Positions 53,274 to 62,013 of a DNA stretch of 64,000 nt are shown piece by piece. A program made the translations under genes and the position numbers. The notes under the pieces were generated by a model, which was given only the letters and a program-made list of their open reading frames with translations, was not told the DNA's origin and made no database searches. Location of the stretch: the NCBI GenBank assembly GCA_963766995.1, contig CAVYCE010000002.1:248001-312000 (forward strand). The letters run 5' to 3'. This DNA comes from Bog-473 sp963766995 (GTDB lineage Bacteria > Actinomycetota > Acidimicrobiia > Acidimicrobiales > RAAP-2). Position 1 is the first letter of the stretch; each line of letters begins with the position of its first letter.

Positions 53274-54287
53274 ATGGCATTGCGGTGGACGTTGGCCCCC
53301 AACCCCAACGAAGAGACGGGGACGCTGTTCCCCGACGAGCAGGCGGCCACTCGGCACGTGGGGCGGGGCGCGTACGCCGGCATGGAATTCCTCCACGTCA
53401 ACGCCCGCAGCATCATCAACCGGGTACCGGAGGAGAGCTTGATGCCCTTCCGGTACACGATCAACCCGTATCGAGGGTGTAGCCACGCCTGCACGTACTG
53501 CTTTGCCCGACCGACGCATGAGTATTTGGGGCTCAACATTGGGACGGATTTCGAACGTCAAATTGTGGTCAAGGTCAATGCCGTCGAACGCCTTCGGGCC
53601 GAGCTGCGGGCGGCTCGGTGGTCCGGTGAGCCAATCGCCATGGGCACCAATACCGATCCCTACCAACACGCGGAGGGCAAGTACCACCTGACGCGCGGCA
53701 TCGTGTCGGTGCTGTCGGAGGCGCGCAATCCGTTCAGCATCTTGACTAAATCGACGCTTATTCTGCGAGATCTAGCCCTCCTGCGAGAGGCGTGCTCCCG
53801 CACGCAGGTGTCAGTGACGTTCTCGGTGGGCACCCTTGACCGGGACGTGTGGAAGTTGACTGAGCCCGGGACTCCCCCACCGGACAAGCGCGTTGAAGCG
53901 CTACGGCGGTTGACAGAGGCCGGCATCCCATGTGGCGTCCTGGTCGCACCCGTATTGCCTGGAATGTCGGACAGCGAGGCGCACCTTGGCGCGGTGGTCC
54001 AAGCCTGTGCCGACGCCGGAGCCATCTCTATACGCGCCGTGGCGCTCCATCTGCGTGGATCAGTGCGTGAGCACTATCTGAACTGGTTGGCGGACGCTCG
54101 AGCGGATCTCGTCGCCCTGCATAGAGCGCGTTTTCGTGGCAACGCCTACCAGGTGCAGGCCGAGCGGGACCGAGTGTCAGAGTGTGTACGTGCTGCGGCC
54201 GCCCGTTGTGGCGTCACGGGGAGCGATCCCTACCTGCGAGCCGAGCCCGTGCAGATCGCCCCCAATCGGCAGCTCACCCTTTTGTGA
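53274..54287 (+). CDS. Rv2578c-family radical SAM protein
   Basis: About 337 residues with the radical SAM motif GCSHACTYCFARPTHEYLGL (C-x3-C-x2-C, about 71-78) and downstream MGTNTDPYQHAEG, LTKSTLILRD and VLVAPVLPGMSD, matching the mycobacterial Rv2578c / spore-photoproduct-lyase-like group. The 53046 open frame is too long; ATG at 53274 gives the family start ALRWTLAPN. A perfect LexA box lies in its promoter. In M. tuberculosis Rv2578c is, to my knowledge, among the LexA-controlled genes; its reaction is unknown. It may repair or process a DNA or nucleotide lesion (inference). Confidence 0.92.
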   Translation: MALRWTLAPNPNEETGTLFPDEQAATRHVGRGAYAGMEFLHVNARSIINRVPEESLMPFRYTINPYRGCSHACTYCFARPTHEYLGLNIGTDFERQIVVKVNAVERLRAELRAARWSGEPIAMGTNTDPYQHAEGKYHLTRGIVSVLSEARNPFSILTKSTLILRDLALLREACSRTQVSVTFSVGTLDRDVWKLTEPGTPPPDKRVEALRRLTEAGIPCGVLVAPVLPGMSDSEAHLGAVVQACADAGAISIRAVALHLRGSVREHYLNWLADARADLVALHRARFRGNAYQVQAERDRVSECVRAAAARCGVTGSDPYLRAEPVQIAPNRQLTLL

Positions 54288-54338
54288 CGCTTGGGATGCA
54301 AGGTATTGGTTCTCGTTCCTTCCTATGATCAATCTCTC

Positions 54339-55979
54339 ATGGTCCGACGTTGGTTGAAGGTTCAGAGCGGTCGCGCCGGCAGGGTGACCCTGGCCACGTT
54401 GGTGTGTGCCGCCACCATGATCGTTGCGTTGTCCTCCGGCCCACAGGTGGCCGGGGCGAGCGGGCCACACATCACGCCGGTGGCCAACAAGGCGACTGAT
54501 AGCGCCTACGCGGTCGTCGATGCGGCAGGTGGGATCGCTACGTATGGTGGAGCGGGCTACAGCGGCGACACCTTGGGTGTGACCTTGAACAAGCCCATCG
54601 TCGATGCGGCGGCTGACCCCAGGGGCGGCTACTGGATGGTGGCCTCCGACGGTGGCATTTTCACCTTCGGTGGCGCCCAGTTCTACGGGTCGACCGGCGC
54701 CATGACCCTGAACAAGCCCATCGTCGGCATGGCCGCCACCCCGGACGGCGCCGGGTATTGGCTGGTCGCATCCGACGGCGGCATTTTCTCGTACGGCGAT
54801 TCGCAATTTTACGGATCGACCGGCGCCATGACGCTGAACAAACCGATCGTGGGGATGGCCTCTACCCCCGATGGCGGCGGGTACTGGCTGGTGGCGTCTG
54901 ACGGCGGCATTTTCGCCTTTGGCGATGCTGCCTTCTACGGCTCCACCGGCGCCATGGCGCTGAACAAGCCCATCGTCGGGATGACGACCACGGCCGACGG
55001 CGGCGGGTACTGGCTCGTCGCATCGGATGGAGGCATTTTCGCCTTCGGCGATGCTGCCTTCTACGGCTCCACCGGCAACATCGCGCTGAACTCACCCATC
55101 GTGAGCATCGCGCCCACACCGGACGGGCACGGCTACTGGATGGTGGGGGCCGATGCCGGCATCTTCACCTTCGGTGACGCCAACTTCTCCGGCAGCGCGC
55201 AGTCGCCACTGCACCCACCACTCTTCCCAGCCGGGTTCTCGTCACCCATCCCCAATGCCGTGGCCATCATCGCCGACGCTCCGGGACCGCAGGCGGCTCA
55301 TCAGGGACGCCTCCGCGTCGCCTTCGAAGGGGATTCACTGGGTTTCTACGAAGGCGAGTACACGCTGGGTACCAATCCGGCCTACATGCTCGACAACGGG
55401 GCGGCGCCCGGTTGTGGCATCAACAACGGTGCGCCCATCCACCCGTGGAACAATCTGTCCCAGGTCTACGACAGCTCCGGCGCGTGTGCCCTATGGTCCT
55501 CGCAGCTGCAATGGGTCACGTCGCGGTTCCATCCCGACGTGAGCATTCTGCAGGCGGGCTACTGGGAGGCGCAGGATCGTCTCTTCGACGGGCAGTACCA
55601 AACGCTCTCGGATTCGGCCTATGCCGCCTTCATTCAGTCCAACCTGCAACAAGCCGTGAACATCCTGCACTCCGACGGAGGAGCAGTGATATTGGCCACG
55701 TCGCCGTTGTTCGATGACGGCACTCCGGGCACGCTGGTCAGTGTCTACAACCAGGAGATTCAGGCCGTGGCCAATGCCAACTCGTCGTTCGTCTCCGTGC
55801 TTGACGTGTATTCGATCCTCGACCCCACCGGTGCCTACGCTGCCACGGTCAATGGTGTGCTGGCCCGCACGCCTGACGGCGTGCACCTGACCCAGGCTGG
55901 AGTCACAGACCTGATCACTCCACCGCTGGACAACATGGTGACCAGCGAGGGCCAACCGGTCTACAACGGCGCGTCGTAG
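54339..55979 (+). CDS. Secreted SGNH-hydrolase-like protein with N-terminal GGIFxFGDA repeats
   Basis: A 546-residue protein with a signal peptide (RVTLATLVCAATMIVALSS; cleavage about 41). Residues 55-285 carry six 42-residue repeats of the same kind as the sedolisin's. The C-terminal domain (about 320-540) resembles an SGNH hydrolase: block I FEGDSLGFYEGEY with the putative Ser nucleophile (about 330) and block V DGVHLTQAG with the Asp/His pair (about 510). Such domains deacylate sugars or lipids. The ATG at 54339 follows TATGAT at 54324-54329, so the mRNA is nearly leaderless. It ends 2 bp from convergent RNase J. Confidence 0.86.
   Translation: MVRRWLKVQSGRAGRVTLATLVCAATMIVALSSGPQVAGASGPHITPVANKATDSAYAVVDAAGGIATYGGAGYSGDTLGVTLNKPIVDAAADPRGGYWMVASDGGIFTFGGAQFYGSTGAMTLNKPIVGMAATPDGAGYWLVASDGGIFSYGDSQFYGSTGAMTLNKPIVGMASTPDGGGYWLVASDGGIFAFGDAAFYGSTGAMALNKPIVGMTTTADGGGYWLVASDGGIFAFGDAAFYGSTGNIALNSPIVSIAPTPDGHGYWMVGADAGIFTFGDANFSGSAQSPLHPPLFPAGFSSPIPNAVAIIADAPGPQAAHQGRLRVAFEGDSLGFYEGEYTLGTNPAYMLDNGAAPGCGINNGAPIHPWNNLSQVYDSSGACALWSSQLQWVTSRFHPDVSILQAGYWEAQDRLFDGQYQTLSDSAYAAFIQSNLQQAVNILHSDGGAVILATSPLFDDGTPGTLVSVYNQEIQAVANANSSFVSVLDVYSILDPTGAYAATVNGVLARTPDGVHLTQAGVTDLITPPLDNMVTSEGQPVYNGAS
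54505..55200 (+). repeat. Six tandem 126-bp (42-residue) coding repeats in the SGNH gene
   Basis: Six copies of the unit seen in the sedolisin; the first (AAGGIATYGG) and last (ADAGIFTFGD) are diverged, the middle four nearly identical, e.g. SDGGIFAFGDAAFYGSTG occurs in copies 4 and 5. Copy number and period equal those at 3109-3850. Confidence 0.95.
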
Positions 55980-55981
55980 CC

Positions 55982-57685
55982 TTAGACGAGGAGTACCACC
56001 GGCACGATCATGGGGCGCCGGCGCGTGCGGTCCCCCACGAACTTGCCGAGCGCCTTGCGGGCGTGGCGACTGAGGACTTCGTTGTCCCTGGCCCCGTCCC
56101 GCAGCGCCTGAGTGACGGCGGCGCCCACGATTTGGCTGGCTTCTTCGATCAGTTCCTCAGCCTCGGGTGCGTGCACCCAACCCCGAGTTTCGATCACGGG
56201 CGGGCAGGACAGCGTGCCTTGGCGGTTGTCGACGGTGACCACCACCATGACCACCCCTTCTTCGGACAACTTCTGGCGGTCGCGCAGAACGCCGTGGCCG
56301 ATGTCACCGACCGTGCCATCGACGTAGACGTAGCCGGCGGGCACTCGATCGTCGCGCTTGATGCCCTTGGCCGTGAGCTGGACGGTGTCCCCGTCCTCGC
56401 AGAGCAACACATTGGCCGCTGGAATGCCCATGCTGAGCGCTATGCGCGCATGGTGGACCAGGTGGCGGTACTCGCCATGGACGGGCACGAAGCACTCAGG
56501 CTTGGTCACTTGCATCAGGGTGCGCAGCTCGCCGGCTTTGGCATGACCACTGACGTGCACGGCCTCGGCACCGGAGTGGACCACTTCGGCGCCCCTTCGA
56601 TGCAGTTCGTCAATGACACGGCCCACTGACCATTCGTTGCCGGGAATGGGATGAGCACTAATGACCACGACGTCGCCCTCGCCCACGCGTAGCCACTTGT
56701 TGTCACCGGTCGCCATGAGGGAAAGAGCCGACATGGGCTCACCTTGGGAGCCGGTCGAAATCACGCACATCTCACCGGGCGGGACCGAGTCCACATTCTC
56801 GATGTCGATTTGTGCGCCATCAGGGATGTTGATCATGCCCAACTTGGTACCCAACTCCACGTTCTTGCCCATGGAGCGGCCGAGCGTGGCCACCTTGCGC
56901 CCGTTGGCGGTGGCGGCGTCGATGATCTGCTGCACCCGGTGCAGGTGGCTGGCGAAGCAGGCCACGATGATGCGCTGACCGGGGTGCGAGGCGAAGACCC
57001 GGCGGAGGGTGACACCGACCGTGGACTCTGAGGCGGTGAAGCCGGGCTCTTCCGCGTTCGTGGAATCGGAGAGGAGGAGGCGAATTTTTTCGGTCTGGGC
57101 CAACTCACCCATGCGGGCCAGGTCGGTGCGACGGCCGTCCACCGGCTGCTGGTCCAACTTGAAATCCCCCGAATGGAGGATCACTCCCTGAGGAGTGTGG
57201 AAGGCAATGGCGCAGGCATCAGGCACCGAGTGGGTGGTGGGGATGAACTCGACGTCACAGGGTCCTACCGTGAGGCGCTGCCCGTCCTTGACCACAACGA
57301 ACTTGGTGCGGTTGGCTAACCCCGCCTCCTCGACCCGGTGACGGGCCAGGCCCACCGTGAGCTCGGTGCCGTAAATCGGGGCCTTGAGGTCGCGCAGGAG
57401 GTAGGCCAAACCGCCGGTGTGGTCCTCGTGTCCGTGGGTGAGGACAATCCCGTCCACCCGATCGGCCCGCTCGCGCAGGTAGGTGAACTCGGGCAGCACC
57501 AGATCGATACCCGGCATGTCCTGATCGGGGAACATGATCCCGCAGTCGAGAACAATGATGCGCCCGTCGACCTCAATGCAGGCGCAGTTGCGGCCGATCT
57601 CGCCAAGGCCGCCGAGAAAGACAACCCGGACAGGCTTGGGCGAGGAACCCGATGACCGAGACGATGACTTCTGCTTCTCAGGCAA
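55982..57685 (-). CDS. rnj: Ribonuclease J
   Basis: A metallo-beta-lactamase/beta-CASP ribonuclease. The core is LGGLGEIGRNCACIEVDGRI, the zinc motif LTHGHEDHTGG (HxHxDH) near residue 105, GVILHSGDFKLD and the beta-CASP CFASHLHRVQQI with the C-terminal HVSGHAKAGEL. It takes part in mRNA decay and rRNA processing. No ATG or GTG precedes the core; the likely start is the TTG at 57685 in the last codons of dapA (TTGCCTGA junction), so dapA and rnj overlap. The frame is open further upstream, but that part shadows dapA. Confidence 0.9.
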   Translation of the reverse strand: MPEKQKSSSRSSGSSPKPVRVVFLGGLGEIGRNCACIEVDGRIIVLDCGIMFPDQDMPGIDLVLPEFTYLRERADRVDGIVLTHGHEDHTGGLAYLLRDLKAPIYGTELTVGLARHRVEEAGLANRTKFVVVKDGQRLTVGPCDVEFIPTTHSVPDACAIAFHTPQGVILHSGDFKLDQQPVDGRRTDLARMGELAQTEKIRLLLSDSTNAEEPGFTASESTVGVTLRRVFASHPGQRIIVACFASHLHRVQQIIDAATANGRKVATLGRSMGKNVELGTKLGMINIPDGAQIDIENVDSVPPGEMCVISTGSQGEPMSALSLMATGDNKWLRVGEGDVVVISAHPIPGNEWSVGRVIDELHRRGAEVVHSGAEAVHVSGHAKAGELRTLMQVTKPECFVPVHGEYRHLVHHARIALSMGIPAANVLLCEDGDTVQLTAKGIKRDDRVPAGYVYVDGTVGDIGHGVLRDRQKLSEEGVVMVVVTVDNRQGTLSCPPVIETRGWVHAPEAEELIEEASQIVGAAVTQALRDGARDNEVLSRHARKALGKFVGDRTRRRPMIVPVVLLV

Positions 57686-58607
57686 GCGGTTGGCCCGTGG
57701 CGGTGGGCAGTCCGACGGCCGCCAGGATCTTTGCTGCTTGGGCGTCGAGCTCGGGCGTCGACGCTCCCATCGGGAGTCGGCATTGACCGACCTTGAGGCC
57801 CATGGCCCGGCAGATCGCCTTGGCCGGGAGTGGGTTGGGGTAGGCCTCGCTCCCTTCGAAGTCGAAGGAGTCGAGCAGTTCGGCGTTCCCGTCAATAGCA
57901 GCGGAGAGGTTGCCGGCCTGAAAGGCGTCAATCACCGCTCGCAACTGCGGGCCGACCCAATGTGCCGCCACGCTGATGAGGCCGATGGCGCCCACCGCCA
58001 TGAGTGGGAGCGTCATCACGTCATCGCCACTGTAGATCTCGAAGTCGGAGGGAAGCTGCGCTGCCAGGTGGGCAGTGCCGGCCGGGTCTGCGGCGGCGTC
58101 TTTCAGGCCGAGGATGTTGGGGACTTGGCGCGCCAGCTGGAGCATGGAGGAGGTCTGAATGCGCCGACCGGAGCGAACCGGAATGTCGTAGAGCACCACT
58201 GGCAGCGAGGGAGCCGCCTCGGCCACCACTCGGAAGTGCTCGCAAATGCCAGCTTGGGAGGGACGGTTGTAATAGGGAGTGACCAGCAGAATGCCATCGA
58301 CCCCGCATTCCGCTGCGAGCGCGGTCATTTTGATGGAGTGCTCGGTGTCGTTGGAACCGCTGCCGGCCAGCACCGGGATGGTGACGGCCTCGGCCACGGC
58401 CCGCCAGAGGTCAGCCTTCTCCTCGTCGGTCAGGACCGAGCTCTCGCCGGTCGAACCGGTGAGCACCAGCCCGTCACTGCCATGAGCGGCCAGCCACTGG
58501 GCCAACTCCACCGCGGCCCCGATGTCCAATGCTCCGGCGTCATCGAACGGGGTCACCATGGCGGTGACCACCCGCCCGAAGCGCGGTGCGGCTGAGGAAG
58601 CGGTCAT
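57678..58607 (-). CDS. dapA: 4-hydroxy-tetrahydrodipicolinate synthase
   Basis: A 309-residue TIM-barrel aldolase condensing pyruvate and aspartate semialdehyde. GSTGESSVLTDEEK (phosphate-like binding, about 52), VTPYYNRPSQAG with the catalytic Tyr (about 113), the Schiff-base Lys in LGLKDAAADP (about 172) and YSGDDVMTLP near 200 are family motifs. ATG at 58607. It overlaps RNase J and lies 56 bases after the diiron gene; the dapA-rnj pair is common in Actinobacteria. Confidence 0.95.
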   Translation of the reverse strand: MTASSAAPRFGRVVTAMVTPFDDAGALDIGAAVELAQWLAAHGSDGLVLTGSTGESSVLTDEEKADLWRAVAEAVTIPVLAGSGSNDTEHSIKMTALAAECGVDGILLVTPYYNRPSQAGICEHFRVVAEAAPSLPVVLYDIPVRSGRRIQTSSMLQLARQVPNILGLKDAAADPAGTAHLAAQLPSDFEIYSGDDVMTLPLMAVGAIGLISVAAHWVGPQLRAVIDAFQAGNLSAAIDGNAELLDSFDFEGSEAYPNPLPAKAICRAMGLKVGQCRLPMGASTPELDAQAAKILAAVGLPTATGQPLA

Positions 58608-58663
58608 GACCTCTTCAGGCTACCAGTCAGCCTTCCAATCTCTCGGAAGACAGGTGGTGGTGA

Positions 58664-59818
58664 TTAGGCGACTTGGCGGTCGACGGGCGAGCCGTCGGCG
58701 AAGGCGTCCTCGTCCTCGGTCGAGTCGCTCAGGTGCTCGAAGGCGATGGCGCCCATCTCGGTGAACTTGGTGCGCAGCCAACCGTCGGCTGCGTCAAGCA
58801 GGCCCAGCTTGCGCAGGTTCGGCACGATCTTTGAGAAGAGCAGGATCTGGAAGTCGTCGCGCTCGGGCGCAGCGTTCATGATCTTGATCACGTCGGGGAT
58901 CGGCACTTCCATGCGCTCCCATACTTCCTGCATGACCAAGCGGTCCTTCATACGGATAGCCGCTTCGAAGGCGAACTCCTGGCGCTCGCGCAGCTCGGCA
59001 GCCGTCAGCTCCTTGTAGTACTCCTGAAGGCTGAGCACACCGAAAGCCACGTGACGGGCCTCGTCGGCCATGACGTAACGAAGCAACTTCTTGAGTAGCG
59101 GTTCGGTGGTCATCATGTGGATGAACCCAAAGGCGGCCAGCGCCAGTCCCTCCACCATGATCTGCATGCCGAGGTAGGTCATGTCCCAACGGGAATCGCT
59201 CACAATGTCATCGAGCAGCATGCCCAAGTGACCGTTCATGGGGTAGTGGCCTGACAGCTTGGTGTCGAGGTACTTGGAGAACACCTCAACGTGACGCGCC
59301 TCGTCCATCACCTGAGTGGCGGCGTAGTACTTGGCGTCAATCCACGGGACGGTCTCGACGATCTTGGCGGTGCAGAGGAGCGCGCCCTGCTCGCCGTGCA
59401 TGAACTGGGACAGCATCCAGTTCTGGTTCTCAATGCCGAACTGAAGGAACTGCTTCTCGTCCCACTTCTCCATCACGGTGCCCTGCAGGGCGGCGGGATC
59501 CCATTGCGCCATGACCGAGTTGGCCTCGGCGTTCTGCATGACGATCTTCTCCTGGTCAACCTCGATCGACCAGTCCAGGTCAGTCTGACCGTTCCACTGG
59601 GCCTTCTTGGCCTTCTCGTAGAGCTTGTCCAGCTGGGGCTTGGCGCCCTTCTCGTAGTCCCAGGTGAATTCGGCGGGGCAGTTGTCGGGTACCCGGTGGA
59701 AGCCCTCAACGTCATAGGAACCGACGAAGTTCAGCACGGCTTCGAGATCGTTGATCTTCTCGCGACCGATCAGCTCAAGATTGCTTTTCAGCATGGCCTG
59801 GTCATCGACGGTGGTCAT
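58664..59818 (-). CDS. Ferritin-like diiron protein, TetR-linked
   Basis: A 384-residue soluble helical protein of the ferritin/R2-like superfamily. Ligand-like motifs are SQFMHGEQGALLCT, QVMDEARHVEVFSKYL (E-x-x-H), MVEGLALAAFGF and VMADEARHVAFGVLSLQ (E-x-x-H), the arrangement of a two-iron oxygenase or oxidase. The N-terminus is hydrophilic with no signal peptide. It lies 11 bases after a TetR regulator in one operon with a strong promoter. The substrate is unknown. The layout echoes the TetR/AurF-like pair at 24446-26035. Confidence 0.82.
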   Translation of the reverse strand: MTTVDDQAMLKSNLELIGREKINDLEAVLNFVGSYDVEGFHRVPDNCPAEFTWDYEKGAKPQLDKLYEKAKKAQWNGQTDLDWSIEVDQEKIVMQNAEANSVMAQWDPAALQGTVMEKWDEKQFLQFGIENQNWMLSQFMHGEQGALLCTAKIVETVPWIDAKYYAATQVMDEARHVEVFSKYLDTKLSGHYPMNGHLGMLLDDIVSDSRWDMTYLGMQIMVEGLALAAFGFIHMMTTEPLLKKLLRYVMADEARHVAFGVLSLQEYYKELTAAELRERQEFAFEAAIRMKDRLVMQEVWERMEVPIPDVIKIMNAAPERDDFQILLFSKIVPNLRKLGLLDAADGWLRTKFTEMGAIAFEHLSDSTEDEDAFADGSPVDRQVA

Positions 59819-59829
59819 TGCACTGCCCC

Positions 59830-60534
59830 CTAGTTGGTTTTGGTTGTGATTGATGGAGATGTGGTGAGGTCTTCAGAGCGTTGGCGGAGAGCCAGAATCC
59901 CCGGTAGCACGAAGGTGCGCACCAGCGATCGAGTGTCCTCGGGATCGGTGAGATCGGTGTCGGGCGCAGGGTCGGCCATATAGGCCAAGACAATCCGGAC
60001 GGCCCACTCGGCGGCCCGTGACGCTTGGTCGGGGTCGAGCCAGCGGCCGAAGAACGGAGCGGCGAAATCGCCGGCGGCCAACAAAACCTGGTCCATGTCA
60101 GCGAAGGTCAGTCGCGGCAGGATCAAACCGGGCTCGTGCAGCAAGAGATAGGCGATGGCGCTATGAGTGCTGAGCCGCTGGGCCGCTTCGGTCATGCCAG
60201 CCACCAGCACATCCTCGAGGTCGTTGGCCTCGCCCATGACGACGGCCAGAGAGGAGAACAACCGGGCCACTTCCGTCTCGACCACCGCCTCAAGCACGGC
60301 GTCCTTGCCACCGGGGAAGGTTCGGTACAACGTGGCCCGCGAGAACTTCGATTCGCGGGCGATGTCGTCAACGGTGGTCTTGGCCACGCCCTGGCGAGCC
60401 AGGCAGCGGAGGGTGGCGTCGACGATGCGGACACGAGTAGACGAACGATCGTCCGCCCCGAGATGCACGACCTTGCGCCCCTGACCAGGGACGTCGCAAC
60501 GCTTTAGCTGGGACTGCACTCGAGCCGCATCCAC
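59830..60534 (-). CDS. TetR-family regulator of the diiron operon
   Basis: A 234-residue regulator. After about 30 poorly conserved residues comes the helix-turn-helix (GVAKTTVDDIARESKFSRATLYRTFPGGKDAV, in parts, 50-80). The C-terminal half is a hydrophobic ligand domain ending in a Thr-rich tail. The frame starts with a GTG at 60534; a GTG in KVVHLG is an alternative. It is followed by the diiron gene, which it probably regulates. The FPGGKDAVLEAV and FPGGRDELIGAV motifs show it is related to the regulator at 61440-62000. Confidence 0.88.
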   Translation of the reverse strand: MDAARVQSQLKRCDVPGQGRKVVHLGADDRSSTRVRIVDATLRCLARQGVAKTTVDDIARESKFSRATLYRTFPGGKDAVLEAVVETEVARLFSSLAVVMGEANDLEDVLVAGMTEAAQRLSTHSAIAYLLLHEPGLILPRLTFADMDQVLLAAGDFAAPFFGRWLDPDQASRAAEWAVRIVLAYMADPAPDTDLTDPEDTRSLVRTFVLPGILALRQRSEDLTTSPSITTKTN

Positions 60535-60537
60535 TAA

Positions 60538-60571
60538 TGAAACATTATGGCGAGTTTTGTCTCAATGTCAA
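60538..60571 (-). promoter_or_regulatory. Strong promoter with inverted-repeat operator for the TetR-diiron operon
   Basis: Minus-strand TTGACA (60571-60566) and CATAAT (60549-60544) are 16 bp apart, close to consensus. TGAGAC (60564-60559) and GTTTCA (60543-60538) form an imperfect inverted repeat around the core, a likely TetR site. The -35 overlaps the rhomboid stop codon. The start would be at or next to the GTG at 60534 (leaderless). Confidence 0.75.
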
Positions 60572-61443
60572 CCACTGAGGTTGACGTGTCCCGGAGCGAT
60601 GGCCAAGACCAGCACGGCCAGCACCCCCAGCACCACCGCGCTCGATGCCGCAGTGGCTACCCACACCCTGGACCGGGGTCGGAGCTGGTCGGCCACGTCA
60701 TAGACGAGCGCCAGGAGCGCCCCGACGGCCAGTCCCCCCACGTGGGCCTGCCAGCCGATGTTGGGGTCGGCAAAACCGATGATGAGGTTCAGCCCGATCA
60801 GCATCACCACCTGCTGGGCCGGCAGATGACGGCGGCGGGCCAGCACCACGTAGGCTCCCATGATGCCGAAAATGGCTCCGGATGCTCCCGCGGCCGGTAC
60901 GGCGGCCGGTGCGATCAGGTAGTAGCAGGCCGCGCCGCCCAACCCTCCGATCAGGTAGAGAGCCACGAAACGTGCCTTCCCCAGTTGCACCTCGACCGCA
61001 GGTCCCACAATCAGCAGGGCCAGCATGTTGCCGGCGATGTGGACGATGTTCAGATGGAGGAACATCGAGTCGAAGAGCCGGTAGTACTGATGGCCGTAGT
61101 GAATGCCGTTGGGCCATTCGCCGAAGCGGTTGATGATGCTCGGCTTGCCGAAGCCGCTGGCCACGAACACCACCACGTTGATGGCGATGAGGGTCAGCAC
61201 CGCCGGCGTGGGGTTGGTCGAGCCGACCATGCCGGTGCGGTTGCGGTTAAACGTCACCCGTTGCACCGGTGATGTCTTGGCCGCTTGCGACACGCAGTCT
61301 GGGCACTGCCACCCCACCGGCGCCTGGACCATGCAGTCGGTGCAGATGGGACGGTCACAGCGGGCGCACACAACTGATGCCCCTCGGCCAGGATGGCGGG
61401 AGCAGGTCGGGGCCGGCACCGGCGGCGGAGCCTGGTCGCTCAT
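60568..61443 (-). CDS. Rhomboid-family intramembrane serine protease with zinc ribbon
   Basis: A 291-residue membrane protease. The N-terminus carries a zinc-binding B-box-like region (CSRHPG, CARCDRPICTDCM, CPDC), then six TM helices. The catalytic Ser is in GASGAIFG (about 187) and the His in WQAHVGGLA (about 235); HLNIVHIAGNM supplies the oxyanion region. It cleaves TM segments of unknown substrates. ATG overlaps the preceding TetR stop (ATGA), so it is co-transcribed with that gene. Confidence 0.93.
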   Translation of the reverse strand: MSDQAPPPVPAPTCSRHPGRGASVVCARCDRPICTDCMVQAPVGWQCPDCVSQAAKTSPVQRVTFNRNRTGMVGSTNPTPAVLTLIAINVVVFVASGFGKPSIINRFGEWPNGIHYGHQYYRLFDSMFLHLNIVHIAGNMLALLIVGPAVEVQLGKARFVALYLIGGLGGAACYYLIAPAAVPAAGASGAIFGIMGAYVVLARRRHLPAQQVVMLIGLNLIIGFADPNIGWQAHVGGLAVGALLALVYDVADQLRPRSRVWVATAASSAVVLGVLAVLVLAIAPGHVNLSG

Positions 61444-62000
61444 CGGATGCCGGCCAGGAGTTCGGCCCGCACCAGGCGAGACACCTGCGCCGGATCGTTG
61501 AGGTCCCAGCGTCCCGGCGATCCGATATACGACATGACCATGCGGGCCAGGAAGTCCGCCGCTCGCTCCAGCTCCGCACCCTCGGTCATGCCGTGCCGCA
61601 CCAGGTAGGGCACGAGGAAGGCGGCGACCAGCTTGTGCGTTTCGTTAGCGTTGACCGTCATGCGTGGCAGCAATATTTCGGGCTCGGTCTGGAGGATGCG
61701 CTGCAGCACCTCGTGCTGAAGGATGGCGTTATGGGCGAAGACAAGGCCGCGTTCCATCACTTCTTCCAAGGTGTCGACGTCATGGATCTCCTCATAGAGA
61801 CGCAGGAAGAAGCGGGCGAACTCCCAACCCACCACTGCGCCGATCAGCTCGTCGCGGCCTCCGGGGAAGTAGCGGTACACCGTGGCTCGGGACACGCCAG
61901 CCTCATGCGCAGCGTCCTCCACCGTGGTCTTGGCCAAGCCCCAGCGGGCCACGCAGTTATAGGTCGACTGCAGTAAGCGTTCGCGTACCTCGCTGTTCAT
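61440..62000 (-). CDS. TetR-family transcriptional regulator
   Basis: A 186-residue regulator with the helix-turn-helix at residues 25-50 (LAKTTVEDAAHEAGVSRATVYRYFPGG, in parts) and a helical ligand domain. It resembles the regulator at 59830-60534 in the FPGGRDEL region and in the C-terminal VSRLVRAELLAGIR versus SLVRTFVLPGILAL. It lies between dapB and the rhomboid gene, overlapping the latter. Target unknown. Confidence 0.88.
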   Translation of the reverse strand: MNSEVRERLLQSTYNCVARWGLAKTTVEDAAHEAGVSRATVYRYFPGGRDELIGAVVGWEFARFFLRLYEEIHDVDTLEEVMERGLVFAHNAILQHEVLQRILQTEPEILLPRMTVNANETHKLVAAFLVPYLVRHGMTEGAELERAADFLARMVMSYIGSPGRWDLNDPAQVSRLVRAELLAGIR

Positions 62001-62013
62001 GGCGGGCTAGCGC

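Noticed and set aside
60441..60454. LexA-like palindrome CGAACGATCGTCCG
   Set aside because: It has a mismatch in a half-site and lies within TetR coding sequence, away from any promoter.
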